Origin: Streptomyces fragilis
Lineage (GTDB): Bacteria > Actinomycetota > Actinomycetes > Streptomycetales > Streptomycetaceae
Assembly (NCBI RefSeq): GCF_003112515.1
Contig: NZ_BEVZ01000012.1
Location: 37,200-101,199, forward strand
Direction: 5' to 3'
DNA length: 64,000 nucleotides
This document shows positions 24,897 through 33,109 of this stretch, in pieces. The notes below the pieces were generated by a model. That model made no database searches. It was not told where the DNA came from and saw only the letters and a list, made by a program, of their open reading frames with translations. How positions within the stretch are numbered: position 1 is the first letter of the stretch; each line of letters begins with the position of its first letter. Both the position numbers and the translations under genes were made by a program.

Positions 24897-25562
24897 GTGC
24901 ACGGACCGGTCACGACCGGATGGCTGCTGGTGGCCCTGTGCGCGGCGGCGGGCGCGTACTGCGTCCTGCGGACGGCCAGCGACGTGGAGGAGCAGCGCAG
25001 GACGGCCGCCGGGGAGGCGGTGATGGGGTTCGGCATGGCGGCGATGGCCGTCCCCGCTGCCGCCCTGGACCCGCCCCGCTGGGTGTGGCCGGTGTACGCG
25101 GCCGTCTTCGCCGGGGCGGCGTTGCACGCGCTGTGGGCCGCCCGGCGCGGCGCGCACCACCTGCATCACGCGGTCGGCTCGCTGGCCATGGTGTACATGG
25201 CGCTGGCGATGACTGCGGCGCCGGCCGGCCACGCGGGTCACGGCGTCACGGGCCTGCCCCTACTGACGGGTGTTCTGCTGGTCTACTTCACCGGGTACGT
25301 CCTCCTCTCCGGCGCCCGGCTGCTGCCCGCGGGCCCGCCCGAGCCCGCCGTGCGGCCGAGGACCGTGGTTCCCTCGGGGGCCCTGGGACCGTCGGGGCCC
25401 GCGCGGTCGTCGGGGCCCGCGGGCGTCCCGGCTTCCTCGACGCCGGCGCCGTCCTCGGCTCCGGCCGTCGGCGCGGTGCGCTGGGGGGACCGGCCGGAGC
25501 TGGCCCGGGCGTGCCGGCTGGGGATGGGGATCGCCATGCTGGCGATGCTCCTGACGATGTGA
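24897..25562 (+). CDS. DUF5134 domain-containing membrane protein
   Basis: About 221 residues with 5-6 predicted transmembrane helices (residues about 6-22, 40-60, 62-80, 95-112, 125-145 and the C-terminal GMGIAMLAMLLTM). A low-complexity Pro/Ser/Ala segment lies before the last helix. Histidine and methionine clusters (GAHHLHHAVGS with MVYMALAM, then HAGHG) lie in or near membrane segments. This is reminiscent of copper-handling membrane proteins but not diagnostic. GTG 24897 is chosen with GGGGGCGGGA upstream. It precedes the M56 peptidase gene by about 115 bp, and the two families are commonly neighbours. Confidence 0.78.
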   Translation: MHGPVTTGWLLVALCAAAGAYCVLRTASDVEEQRRTAAGEAVMGFGMAAMAVPAAALDPPRWVWPVYAAVFAGAALHALWAARRGAHHLHHAVGSLAMVYMALAMTAAPAGHAGHGVTGLPLLTGVLLVYFTGYVLLSGARLLPAGPPEPAVRPRTVVPSGALGPSGPARSSGPAGVPASSTPAPSSAPAVGAVRWGDRPELARACRLGMGIAMLAMLLTM

Positions 25563-25665
25563 CAGCCGCCCGCGTCGCGAGGGCGGAGGTCCTCGGCCGG
25601 ACGGACGGCGCCGTGGCATGCGTCACTCGGTGCGCGGGCCGGTTCCACGGCGCGGGCGGGGATCC

Positions 25666-25671
25666 TACGCT
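25666..25671 (+). promoter_or_regulatory. Leaderless -10 box (TACGCT) for the M56 peptidase gene
   Basis: TACGCT ends 6 nt before ATG 25678, with no ribosome-binding site between. Confidence 0.55.
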
Positions 25672-25677
25672 GCCTCC

Positions 25678-26622
25678 ATGATGGTCCCCGCGGCACTGTT
25701 GCTGCTCGGCGCACTGACCGCCGTCGTCGCTCCCCGTCTTCTGGCGCGGGCCGATGTGGACCGGGAGCCCGTGGTCGCTCTCTGGGTCTGGCAGTGCGTC
25801 GTCGCGGCCGTGCTGCTGTGCTTCGCGCTGTCGATGACGCTCAGCGCCGCCGCGGCCTGGCAGGCGGTGCGCGGCCGGGTCTTCGCGCCTGCTCCCAGCG
25901 ACGTGGTCGACGTGTACGTCCCCGGCGGCGTCGCGGGGCCGTGGGCCGCGGCGACCGCGGTGGCGCTGGCCGCCGGGGCGCTGTGGACGGGGGCCATGCT
26001 GGCCCGCGAGGTGGTGCGGGCCCGCTCCCGTCTCCGCCGGGAGCGGGCCGCGCTGCTGGAGCGGGCGCCCGCGCTGCCCGGCGAGGCCGCTGCGGGCGAG
26101 GGGCTGGTGGTGCTGGAGGGCGACCGGCCGGACGCCTGGTGGCTGCCCGGCCCGACGCCTCGCCTGGTGATCACGACGGCCGCCCTGCGCCGCCTGGGCG
26201 AGCGGGAGGTGGACGCGGTGCTCGCCCACGAGCAGGGGCACGCGCGGGCGCGTCACGACTGGCTGCTGCACTGTTCCTCGGCCCTGGCCGAGGGCTTTCC
26301 GCGGGTGCCGGTGTTCTCCGCGTTCCGGGACGAGATCCACCGGCTGGTGGAGCTGGCCGCCGACGACTCGGCCTCCCGCCGGCACGGGCGTCTGGCCGTG
26401 GCCCTGGCCCTGGTGGGCCTCAACGAGGACCGTGGCGTCTTCGGCCCCACGCCCTCCGCCGGGCAGGACGACGTCCCTCGCCGCGTCCACCGTCTGATCA
26501 CCCCGCCGCGCCGGCTGAGCCCGGTGCGCCGCCTCGGCCTGACCGCCGCGGGCGCGCTGGTCCCGGCGGTCCCGCTGCTGATCGCCTTCGCGCCGGGGCT
26601 GGGCGTGCTGCACCTCGGCTGA
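25678..26622 (+). CDS. M56 family membrane metallopeptidase (BlaR1/HtpX-like)
   Basis: A 314-residue integral membrane zinc peptidase. The zinc motif HEQGH is at residues 184-188, preceded by ITTAALRRLGEREVDAVLA; the third ligand region is LVELAADDSASRRHG. Hydrophobic helices are seen at about 4-22, 35-58 and 90-112 and at the C-terminus. M56 proteins in actinobacteria often pair with a BlaI repressor and sense beta-lactam or copper. No blaI-like gene is adjacent here; DUF5134 precedes it instead. ATG 25678 is supported by a TACGCT box 6 nt upstream (leaderless). The target protein is unknown. Confidence 0.9.
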   Translation: MMVPAALLLLGALTAVVAPRLLARADVDREPVVALWVWQCVVAAVLLCFALSMTLSAAAAWQAVRGRVFAPAPSDVVDVYVPGGVAGPWAAATAVALAAGALWTGAMLAREVVRARSRLRRERAALLERAPALPGEAAAGEGLVVLEGDRPDAWWLPGPTPRLVITTAALRRLGEREVDAVLAHEQGHARARHDWLLHCSSALAEGFPRVPVFSAFRDEIHRLVELAADDSASRRHGRLAVALALVGLNEDRGVFGPTPSAGQDDVPRRVHRLITPPRRLSPVRRLGLTAAGALVPAVPLLIAFAPGLGVLHLG

Positions 26623-26723
26623 CCGCCGGACGGCCCAACCGCCCCCGCCCTTCGCGGGTCATCGGGGACAGGAGGGCCCGAAAGGGGGGTTTCAGCGAGC
26701 CGGGCCGGGTCAGTATCGGCCCC

Positions 26724-27476
26724 ATGCGCTTCTCCCCGCATGCCTCGCCCCCCACCGCACCTCCTCCCGGACCGCCGTCGCGGCTGCACGACACGGCTCT
26801 GCGGGCCGCCGTCGTGCTGGCGTCGTGCTCCCTGGTGCTGCTCGCCCTGGTGGACGCCTCCTGGCAGCCGCTGATGACCCTGGACGCGGAGGTGGCCCGC
26901 ACCACCCACCGCTGGGCGGTGCGGGAGGACGGGCTCACGGCGCTCTTCCGGGTGCTCACCGACTGGGTCTGGGACCCGCTCACGCTGCGCGCGCTGACCC
27001 TCGCGGTCGCCGTGTGGCTGGCCTGGCGGCGGGGACAGTGGTGGTCGGCGCTGTGGCTGCTGGGCGTCGTCCTGGTGGCCGCCCTGACGCAGCAGGTGCT
27101 CAAGGCCGCCGTCGCCCGGCCCCGTCCGGTGTGGCCCGACCCGGTGGACCACGCCCGGTACGCCGCCTTCCCTTCGGGTCACGCGATGACGGCGACGGTC
27201 TGCTGCGCGCTGCTGCTGTGGGTGCTGCACCGCCGGGGCGTCGGGCGCGGGGCCTGGCGCGCGGCCGTGACCGTGGCGGCCGTCTCCGTCGTGGGCGTGG
27301 GGCTCACCCGGGTCTGGCTGGGCGTGCACTGGCTGTCCGATGTGGTGGGCGGCTGGCTGCTGGGCGCGCTGGTGGTGGCCGCGGCGCTCGTGGTGCACGA
27401 ACGTCTGCCCCTGCTGAGGAAGTCGGGTCCGCGCCCCACCGCGCGGCCCCGTACGGGTCTACGCTCGCGTCCGTGA
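26724..27476 (+). CDS. Phosphatase PAP2 family membrane protein
   Basis: A 250-residue type-2 phosphatidic acid phosphatase with about six transmembrane helices. The three catalytic blocks are visible: KAAVARPRP (KX6RP), FPSGHAM (PSGH) and TRVWLGVHWLSD (RX5HXXXD). It probably dephosphorylates a lipid phosphate such as phosphatidate, undecaprenyl diphosphate or a polyprenyl phosphate on the outer face of the membrane. ATG 26724 has no ribosome site, but a CAGTAT box lies 7 nt upstream. The last four bases overlap the start of the HAD gene (GTGA). Confidence 0.9.
   Translation: MRFSPHASPPTAPPPGPPSRLHDTALRAAVVLASCSLVLLALVDASWQPLMTLDAEVARTTHRWAVREDGLTALFRVLTDWVWDPLTLRALTLAVAVWLAWRRGQWWSALWLLGVVLVAALTQQVLKAAVARPRPVWPDPVDHARYAAFPSGHAMTATVCCALLLWVLHRRGVGRGAWRAAVTVAAVSVVGVGLTRVWLGVHWLSDVVGGWLLGALVVAAALVVHERLPLLRKSGPRPTARPRTGLRSRP
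27460..27465 (+). promoter_or_regulatory. Leaderless -10 box (TACGCT) for the HAD gene, inside the PAP2 coding end
   Basis: TACGCT ends 7 nt before GTG 27473. It lies in the last codons of the PAP2 gene, so the HAD gene may have its own promoter in addition to read-through. Confidence 0.45.
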
Positions 27477-28180
27477 CCGCCTACACCACCGTGCTGTTCG
27501 ACTTCTCCGGAACGCTGCTGCGCGTCGAGCCCGCGGAGACCTGGCTGCGCGCCGTGCTGCGCGAAACCGGCACACCCATGGCGGAGGACGAGATCGCCCG
27601 CACCGCCCGCGCGCTCGAGGAGGCGGGGGCACTGCCCGGCGGCCCGGCCCCCCGGGAGCTGCCCGCCGAGCTGGCGGACGCCTGGCGGATCCGCGACCGT
27701 ACCCCGGAGCTGCACCGGGATGTCTACACGGGCTTGTCCCGCCGGGTGGCGCTGCCGGACCCGGCGCTGCACGACGCGCTGTACGACCGGCACATGACAC
27801 CCGCCGCCTGGCAGCCCTACCCGGACGCCCTGGAGGTGCTGCGGGAGCTGCGCGCCCGTGGCCTGCGCGTGGGTGTGGTCAGCAACATCGGCTGGGACCT
27901 GCGCCCCGTGTTCCGCGCCCATGGGCTCGACCCCTATGTCGACGCCTACACCCTGTCGTTCGAGCACGGGGTCCAGAAGCCGGAGCCCGAGCTCTTCCGC
28001 ATCGCCCTGGACGCGCTGGACGCGGAGGCCGGACGGACGCTGATGGTGGGTGACGACCGCCGGGCCGACGGCGGCGCGGCCGTGCTCGGCTGCGCGGTGC
28101 ACTTCGTCGACCATCTCCCGGCCGGCCTGCGGCCCGACGCGCTGCGCGGAGTCCTCGCGGCCGTCACGGCTCCCGCCTAG
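27473..28180 (+). CDS. HAD family hydrolase
   Basis: A 235-residue haloacid-dehalogenase-like hydrolase. Motif I is VLFDFSGTLL, with Asp at residue 10 but Ser where phosphatases have the second Asp of DxD. Motif II is VGVVSNIG, motif III is the Lys in GVQKPEPELF, and motif IV is MVGDDRRADG. The cap domain is C1-type (residues about 18-110). The DxS variation at motif I means general-acid catalysis may differ, so simple phosphatase activity should not be assumed. The gene overlaps PAP2 by 4 bp. Confidence 0.9.
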   Translation: MTAYTTVLFDFSGTLLRVEPAETWLRAVLRETGTPMAEDEIARTARALEEAGALPGGPAPRELPAELADAWRIRDRTPELHRDVYTGLSRRVALPDPALHDALYDRHMTPAAWQPYPDALEVLRELRARGLRVGVVSNIGWDLRPVFRAHGLDPYVDAYTLSFEHGVQKPEPELFRIALDALDAEAGRTLMVGDDRRADGGAAVLGCAVHFVDHLPAGLRPDALRGVLAAVTAPA

Positions 28181-28368
28181 GGGGCGGTCGGGCCCGGTCC
28201 CGTCCGAGGCGCTCCCCCGCGTCGCCCCGGACGGGCCCACCAGGATGTCGCCGGGCTGCCGCGCGGTCAACGGGTTTCTCGGAGGGTTCCCCCGGCCGGA
28301 CCCCGCCCGCCGTTGGGCGGGGGGCCCGACGACCCGCGGGGTGGAGCGTGCCGCCCGGAAACGACGGT

Positions 28369-28397
28369 CCCGCCGTGCGGAGGGGCCGCACGGCGGG
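28369..28397. terminator. Hairpin with 12-bp perfect stem between convergent genes
   Basis: CCCGCCGTGCGG (28369-28380) pairs with CCGCACGGCGGG (28386-28397) around a 5-nt loop, in the 269-bp gap between the convergent HAD and LVIVD genes. Confidence 0.75.
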
Positions 28398-28417
28398 CCG
28401 GGTGTGCCGGAACGGGT

Positions 28418-28442
28418 CCGGACGGCCTGGCCAGCCGTCCGG
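28418..28442 (-). terminator. Terminator of the LVIVD-repeat gene
   Basis: CCGGACGGC (28418-28426) pairs with GCCGTCCGG (28434-28442) around a 7-nt loop, beginning 7 nt after the stop codon of the minus-strand gene. Confidence 0.7.
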
Positions 28443-28449
28443 TCCCGGG

Positions 28450-29940
28450 TCACCGCTTGAAGTACTCCGGCTGCGTCTGGGCGTTGAGGCCCTTCAGGTG
28501 CACACCGTTGGCCTGGTTGGTGCGCCTGTCGTTGAGCTTCAGGACGTCGAAGCCCTTGGCCATGTCGTTCGAGTACAGGTAGCCGTTGTACCAGTACGTC
28601 GACCAGGTGCCGCCGCCGGCGCCGTTGGGCAGCGGGCCGCGCTCGAAGTAGGCGATCTCCTTCGGGTGCGCCGAGTCGGTGAAGTCCCACACCGACACGC
28701 CGCCCTGGTACCAGGACTGGACCATGATGTCCTTGCCCCTGACCGGGACGATCGAGCCGTTGTGCGCGACGCAGTTCTCGGTCTCGGCCTGGTGGCGCGG
28801 GATCTTGTAGTAGCCGGCGAAGCGCAGCTCCAGGTTGCGGCCCTTGCCCACCAGGTCGTAGATGCCGTTGGCGCCCCGGTTGGGACCGATCTCGGCGTTG
28901 CAGGTGGCCATGCCGCCGCCGCCGAGCTCGTCGGTGAAGACGACCTTGTCGGCGTCCGTGTTGAAGGTCGCGGAGTGCCAGAACGCGAAGTTCACGTTGT
29001 CCTGGACCTGCTCGATGACCTTCGGGTTCGCCGGGTCGGAGATGTCCAGCAGGATGCCGTCGCCCATGCAGGCGCCCGCCGCGATCTTCCGGGACGGAAG
29101 GGCGGTGATGTCGTGGCAGCCGGTGGTGCGGGAGACGCCCGGGTTCACCGGGGAGCCGGGGTTGCCGCCGCCGAGCTCGCCCTCACCGGGGAAGAGCACC
29201 GGGAAGTTGACGATGGCCGCCGTCTCGGGCGCGTCGGTCGGGACCTTGATGACCGAGATGCCGTCGTGCGGAGGCTGGCAGTCCGGGTAGGCGGCGTTCG
29301 GCGAGTACGAGGAGACGTAGACGTAGACGTCGTCGCGGTCCGGCACCAGCGTGTGGGTGTGCGAGCCGCAGGCGGTCTCGACGGACGCCACGTACTGCGG
29401 GTTCCTGATGTCGCTGATGTCGAAGATCTTCATGCCCTCCCAGGAGGACTTCTCCGTCACCGGCTGCGTGGTGCTGTTGCAGGAGTCGTCGCTGCGCGAC
29501 GAGTCGGTGGAGAGGAAGAGCAGGTCGCCCGAGACCGATATGTCGTTCTGCGATCCGGGGCAGAGCACCTGGGCGACGACCTTCGGCTTCTTCGGGTTCT
29601 TGATGTCGAAGATCTTGAAGCCGTCGTAGTTGCCGGAGAACGCGTAGTCGCCCTGGAAGGCGAGGTCCGAGTTGGTGCCGGGCAGCAGGTCCTTCGGGGT
29701 GTTGCTGACGTGCTCGATGTTGTCGCTGTGGACGATCTCGTCCACGCCGGGTATCTCGCCGCTCTCGATGGCCGCCTCGACCTCGGCCTGGGCGCTGCTG
29801 GAGATCTTCTTCTCCGGGATGTCTCCCGGGCCGGGTACGGCCCCGGCGGGGGTGGCCGTGAGCAGAGCGGCCAGCAGACCGGCGGCGGTGGCCGCGATCC
29901 CCAGCCGTCCGCGGTGCGTTCGGGGGTTTCGTCTGAGCAC
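28450..29940 (-). CDS. Secreted LVIVD-repeat (beta-propeller) protein
   Basis: A 496-residue exported protein. The signal peptide is LRRNPRTHRGRLGIAATAAGLLAALLTATPAGA with cleavage near AGA-VPG. Repeated blades of the form GFKIFDIKNPKKPKVV, GMKIFDISDIRNPQYV, GILLDISDPANPKVI and GVSVWDFTDSAHPKEI are LVIVD repeats (COG5276) that build a propeller. Seven or more cysteines in the mature part suggest disulfides. Catalytic activity is not known for the family. Start GTG 29940 has GGGAGGAC upstream. It is divergent from a DUF305 lipoprotein gene across about 200 bp of unusually A/T-rich DNA, suggesting joint regulation of two envelope proteins. A hairpin terminator follows. Confidence 0.88.
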   Translation of the reverse strand: MLRRNPRTHRGRLGIAATAAGLLAALLTATPAGAVPGPGDIPEKKISSSAQAEVEAAIESGEIPGVDEIVHSDNIEHVSNTPKDLLPGTNSDLAFQGDYAFSGNYDGFKIFDIKNPKKPKVVAQVLCPGSQNDISVSGDLLFLSTDSSRSDDSCNSTTQPVTEKSSWEGMKIFDISDIRNPQYVASVETACGSHTHTLVPDRDDVYVYVSSYSPNAAYPDCQPPHDGISVIKVPTDAPETAAIVNFPVLFPGEGELGGGNPGSPVNPGVSRTTGCHDITALPSRKIAAGACMGDGILLDISDPANPKVIEQVQDNVNFAFWHSATFNTDADKVVFTDELGGGGMATCNAEIGPNRGANGIYDLVGKGRNLELRFAGYYKIPRHQAETENCVAHNGSIVPVRGKDIMVQSWYQGGVSVWDFTDSAHPKEIAYFERGPLPNGAGGGTWSTYWYNGYLYSNDMAKGFDVLKLNDRRTNQANGVHLKGLNAQTQPEYFKR

Positions 29941-29989
29941 TTCGTCCTCCCTCGTCGACCCGTGCGCGCAACCGAGCGGGCACGGACGC

Positions 29990-30100
29990 CCCTGAGTATC
30001 GTCTGCATCATGCACAGATCAATAGAGCGCAATGTGATTGCCATAAGATTTTTTGATCACGCGCAGCTGAAACCGTGCTAGGACAGTCGACGGCAGACAC
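29990..30100. promoter_or_regulatory. A/T-rich divergent promoter region between LVIVD and DUF305 genes
   Basis: This stretch is strikingly A/T-rich for the window (for example a T-run at 30049-30055). A plus-strand candidate is TTGATC near 30054 with TGCTAG 17 bp downstream. Minus-strand boxes are less clear. The exact starts are uncertain. Confidence 0.4.
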
Positions 30101-30137
30101 GATGAACCGTCAATCGCTCTTCCCCCGGGAGGTCGCC

Positions 30138-30794
30138 GTGCTCGTACGCCGCGCTACACGAGCTTCGCTCGTCACCGCCTCGCTGGCCCTGGCCGTCCTC
30201 GCGCTCGGCGGCTGCGACTCCGGCTCCGACGCCAAGTCCGGTACCGCCAAGGGGTCTTCGGTTCTCGCGCCGGGCAGGCCCGGGGAGGCGAACAAGACAC
30301 TGTCCCCCGAGGACGCGGCCGAGCACCGCCGCGAGGACGACTCCCCCAACGGGGCCGACGTCGCCTACGTGCAGATGATGATCCAGCACCACGAACAGGC
30401 CCTGCAGATGGCCCGGCTCGCCCCGGACCGGGCGAAGTCGAAGCAGCTGAAGGGTCTGGCCTCGCGCATCGCCGACGTGCAGGGCGCGGAGATCGACATG
30501 ATGAAGGGCTGGCTGGACGAGCACGGCGCGGAGAAGGACACCGCGGGACACCAGCACGCGAAGATGCAGGGGATGGCGACCGACCGGCAGATGAAGGAGC
30601 TCCGGGCGGCCGAGGGCGCCGCCTTCGACCGGATCTTCCTCGATCTGATGATCGCCCACCACGAGGGAGCGATCGCCATGGCCGGAGACGTGAAGGCCGG
30701 CGGCAACAACATCCGGGCCGAGGAGATGGCCGACGACGTGATCGCCACCCAGACCACCGAGATCGCGCGCATGGAGGACATGCGCCGCGGCTGA
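30138..30794 (+). CDS. DUF305 family lipoprotein
   Basis: A 218-residue lipoprotein: signal LVTASLALAVLALGGC with lipobox LGGC (Cys at about residue 26), then a Ser/Gly linker. It carries two DUF305 modules built on helices containing MMIQHHEQALQMA and LMIAHHEGAIAMA. The paired His/Met pattern is characteristic of ferritin-like DUF305 proteins such as cyanobacterial CopM, for which copper binding is reported. A periplasm-facing metal-binding role is therefore plausible but inferred. GTG 30138 is chosen for GGGAGG 5 nt upstream; the longer upstream frame would place extra residues before the signal peptide. It is divergent from the LVIVD protein gene. Confidence 0.88.
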   Translation: MLVRRATRASLVTASLALAVLALGGCDSGSDAKSGTAKGSSVLAPGRPGEANKTLSPEDAAEHRREDDSPNGADVAYVQMMIQHHEQALQMARLAPDRAKSKQLKGLASRIADVQGAEIDMMKGWLDEHGAEKDTAGHQHAKMQGMATDRQMKELRAAEGAAFDRIFLDLMIAHHEGAIAMAGDVKAGGNNIRAEEMADDVIATQTTEIARMEDMRRG

Positions 30795-30955
30795 GACGGC
30801 GCCCTCGGCCGCGGGAGTCCGCCGGACGGCGGGCGGGACCGGGATGCCTACCTGCGGTGTCGCCGTCGCTACGGGGCGTTGTCGGTGGCTGCATGCAGAC
30901 TGGCCGTGACCGCATCACTCCCATCCGGACGACGACGTCCTGAGAGGTGGCCGGC

Positions 30956-32044
30956 ATGGCCGACGTACTGCTCGCCGTAGGCACGAACAAGGGCCTGTTC
31001 CTCGGCCGCCGCCGGTCCGGCGGCGACTGGGAGTTCGACCCCGATCCGCACTTCAACGCGCAGGCCGTCCACTCGGTGGCCCTGGACACCCGCGGCCCCG
31101 CGCCCCGGATCCTGGTCGGTGGTGTGAGTTCCCACTGGGGGCCGTCGGTGTTCCACTCCGACGACCTGGGCCGCACCTGGACCGAACCGGCCCGCCCCGC
31201 CGTGCGGTTCCCCGAGGACACCGGCGCGTCCCTGGAGCGCGTCTGGCAGTTGCACCCGTCCGCCGCCGAACCCGGCGTGGTGTACGCCGGCACCGAGCCC
31301 GCCGCGCTGTTCCGTTCGGAGGACCGTGGCGAGAGCTTCACCCTGGTGCGTCCGCTGTGGGAGCATCCCACCCGCTCGCGCTGGGCGCCCGGCGGAGGCG
31401 GCGAGGGGCTGCACACCATCCTCACCGACGCCCGCGACGCGGCCGCCCTCACCGTGGCGGTGTCCGCCGCGGGCGTCTTCCGCAGCGCGGACGGCGGCGC
31501 GAGCTGGTCGCCGTCCAACTCCGGCGTCTCGGCGGTCTTCCTGCCGGACCCGGACCCGGAGTTCGGGCAGTGCGTCCACAAGATCTCCCGGGACGCCGCC
31601 GACCCGGAGCGGCTGTACCTGCAGAACCACTGGGGCGTCTACCGCAGCGACGACGGGGGCGGGTCCTGGACGGACATCGGCGACACTCTGCCGACCACCT
31701 TCGGTTTCGCCGTCGCCGCCCATCCGCACCGCGGCGACACGGCCTACCTCTTCCCGGTCAACGCCGACTCCGACCGGGTCCCGGCCGGGCGCCGCCTGCG
31801 GGTCTTCCGCACCTCGGACGGCGGCGGCAGCTGGGAGCCGCTGTCGGCGGGGCTGCCCGACGAGGACCACTACGGGGTGGTGCTCCGCGACGCCCTCTGC
31901 ACCGACGACGCCGACCCGGCGGGCGTGTACTTCGGCACCCGCAACGGCGAGGTCTACGCCTCCGCGGACGAGGGCGAGAGCTGGCGGCAGCTGGCCGCGC
32001 ACCTGCCGGACGTGCTCTGTGTCCGCGCCGCCGTCGTCGGCTGA
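30956..32044 (+). CDS. WD40/YVTN/BNR-like repeat protein (sialidase-fold propeller)
   Basis: A 362-residue cytosolic beta-propeller with BNR/Asp-box repeats: VFHSDDLGRTWTEP, LFRSEDRGESFT, VFRSADGGASWSP, VYRSDDGGGSWTDIG, VFRTSDGGGSWEPL and VYASADEGESWRQL. Each is an SxDxGxxW box. There is no signal peptide and no catalytic sialidase Tyr/Arg set that I can point to, so it is not called a sialidase. ATG 30956 follows GAGAGG. In other actinobacteria this family often precedes a MoaD/ThiS-like gene. None is found here; the next gene is convergent. Function unknown. Confidence 0.85.
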   Translation: MADVLLAVGTNKGLFLGRRRSGGDWEFDPDPHFNAQAVHSVALDTRGPAPRILVGGVSSHWGPSVFHSDDLGRTWTEPARPAVRFPEDTGASLERVWQLHPSAAEPGVVYAGTEPAALFRSEDRGESFTLVRPLWEHPTRSRWAPGGGGEGLHTILTDARDAAALTVAVSAAGVFRSADGGASWSPSNSGVSAVFLPDPDPEFGQCVHKISRDAADPERLYLQNHWGVYRSDDGGGSWTDIGDTLPTTFGFAVAAHPHRGDTAYLFPVNADSDRVPAGRRLRVFRTSDGGGSWEPLSAGLPDEDHYGVVLRDALCTDDADPAGVYFGTRNGEVYASADEGESWRQLAAHLPDVLCVRAAVVG

Positions 32045-32066
32045 CCCGCGCCCGGGCCTCCCCGCA

Positions 32067-32085
32067 CGGGCGGAAACACCGCCCG
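32067..32085. terminator. Short bidirectional hairpin
   Basis: CGGGCGG (32067-32073) pairs with CCGCCCG (32079-32085) around AAACA, in the 61-bp gap between convergent genes. Confidence 0.6.
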
Positions 32086-32105
32086 CTCCCTCGCCGTCGC
32101 GGAGT

Positions 32106-32635
32106 TCAGTCGGTGCGCTCCTTGTCGATCTTCTTGCCGGAGGCGTCGAGGACGTACCACTTCGCGCCGAACTGGTCGAGGCCTTGGCCGTTGGTGTCTC
32201 CGGCCGCGCCGTCGCCCTTGTAGGAGTAGAGCGGGTGGCCGTTGTAGACGACCTGCTTCTTGCCGTCGTCGCGGGTCGTGGTGCTCAGCTTCGAGGCGTC
32301 GACACCCGGCCCGGCCTTCGGCGCGCCCTGCGTGGTCGACGGAGGCCAGACGCCCGCGCAGGCGCCGTCGCAGGTCGACTTCGCCGACGTGTCCGCCTCG
32401 AAGAGGTACAGGGTGCGGCCCTTACCGTCGGCGAGGATCTTGCCGAGGTCGCCTGCGGTGCGCAGGGTCAGACCGGCCGCGCCACCCGTGGCGGATGTGG
32501 GTGAGGCGGTGGGCGAGGAACGCTTGGCCTTGTCCGGCGCGGGGTGCCCGAGCCTCCCTTCGAGCAGCCGCCGATGGTGAGGGCCGTCGGGGCGACCACC
32601 GCGAGGACGCGGACCGGTCCGGAAAGCTTTTCCAC
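32106..32635 (-). pseudogene. COG4315-type lipoprotein, frameshifted after the signal peptide
   Basis: Reading from GTG 32635 (GGAGA upstream) gives a lipoprotein signal peptide with lipobox LTIGGC followed by SKGGSGT. That frame then continues as Arg/Pro-rich nonsense and stops. In the -1 frame a perfect continuation exists: PDKAKRSSPTASPTSATGG, then the conserved domain LTLRTAGDLGKILADGKGRTLYLFEADTSAKSTCDGACAGVWPP and HPLYSYKGD...GQGLDQFGAKWYVLDASGKKI (the YxFxxD and two-Cys features of COG4315). Adding one C to the C4 run at 32541-32544 (CCCC on the coding strand) would join signal and domain exactly. It is therefore a recent one-base deletion or a sequencing error. The intact product would be a secreted lipoprotein of about 176 residues with unknown function, in tandem with the small membrane protein at 32678. 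Confidence 0.82.
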
Positions 32636-32677
32636 GGGATCTCCAGGGGAGGTGAAGGGCGGTGATCTCTGCGGGCG

Positions 32678-33109
32678 TCAGCGCCGTCGGGGAAGGGCGA
32701 GGAGTACGGCTGTCGCCACCGTGGCCACGGCCTGGGCGGCTGCGCTGACCACCTTCTTCGTGTACCAGACGGGCTCGTACATGTCCGGAAACGGCCCGAA
32801 CGCCCCGACGTCGACGTAGCGGTAGAGCAGCACGGCCGCGAGTCCGCCGGCCGCGACCAGGAAGGCGTACGCGCGGAGGAGGCGGCTGCGGAAGAACAGC
32901 ACCACCAGCGCGGCCAGTGCCGCCAGCACGGCCTCGACGCGGAAGAGCGTGCCCTGGCTGACGGTGGCCGCGCCGGCGTCGTAGGTGGACGCGAGGTCGA
33001 CGTGGAGGTAGGCGTCCACGGCCAGCCCCGCCGCCGCCACGACTCGCGTCAGCAGCTCGAGCGGTCCGGGCACGCGGGACGGGGACCGGCGGTGTGCGCC
33101 CTGCGGCAT
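32678..33109 (-). CDS. Small four-helix membrane protein, hypothetical
   Basis: A 143-residue protein with four predicted membrane segments (about residues 18-36, 52-72, 75-100 and 118-138). The external loop VDAYLHVDLASTYDAGAATVSQGTLFRVEA lies between the first two and DVGAFGPFPDMYEPVWYTKK before the last. Similar small proteins occur next to COG4315 lipoproteins in Streptomyces, suggesting a membrane partner for the broken lipoprotein downstream. ATG 33109 follows GAGGGGCG. Function not known. Confidence 0.75.
   Translation of the reverse strand: MPQGAHRRSPSRVPGPLELLTRVVAAAGLAVDAYLHVDLASTYDAGAATVSQGTLFRVEAVLAALAALVVLFFRSRLLRAYAFLVAAGGLAAVLLYRYVDVGAFGPFPDMYEPVWYTKKVVSAAAQAVATVATAVLLALPRRR

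Noticed and set aside
30956..32044. Sialidase enzyme call for the BNR-repeat protein
   Set aside because: Only Asp-box repeats are visible. The catalytic Arg triad and Tyr could not be identified, and there is no signal peptide.
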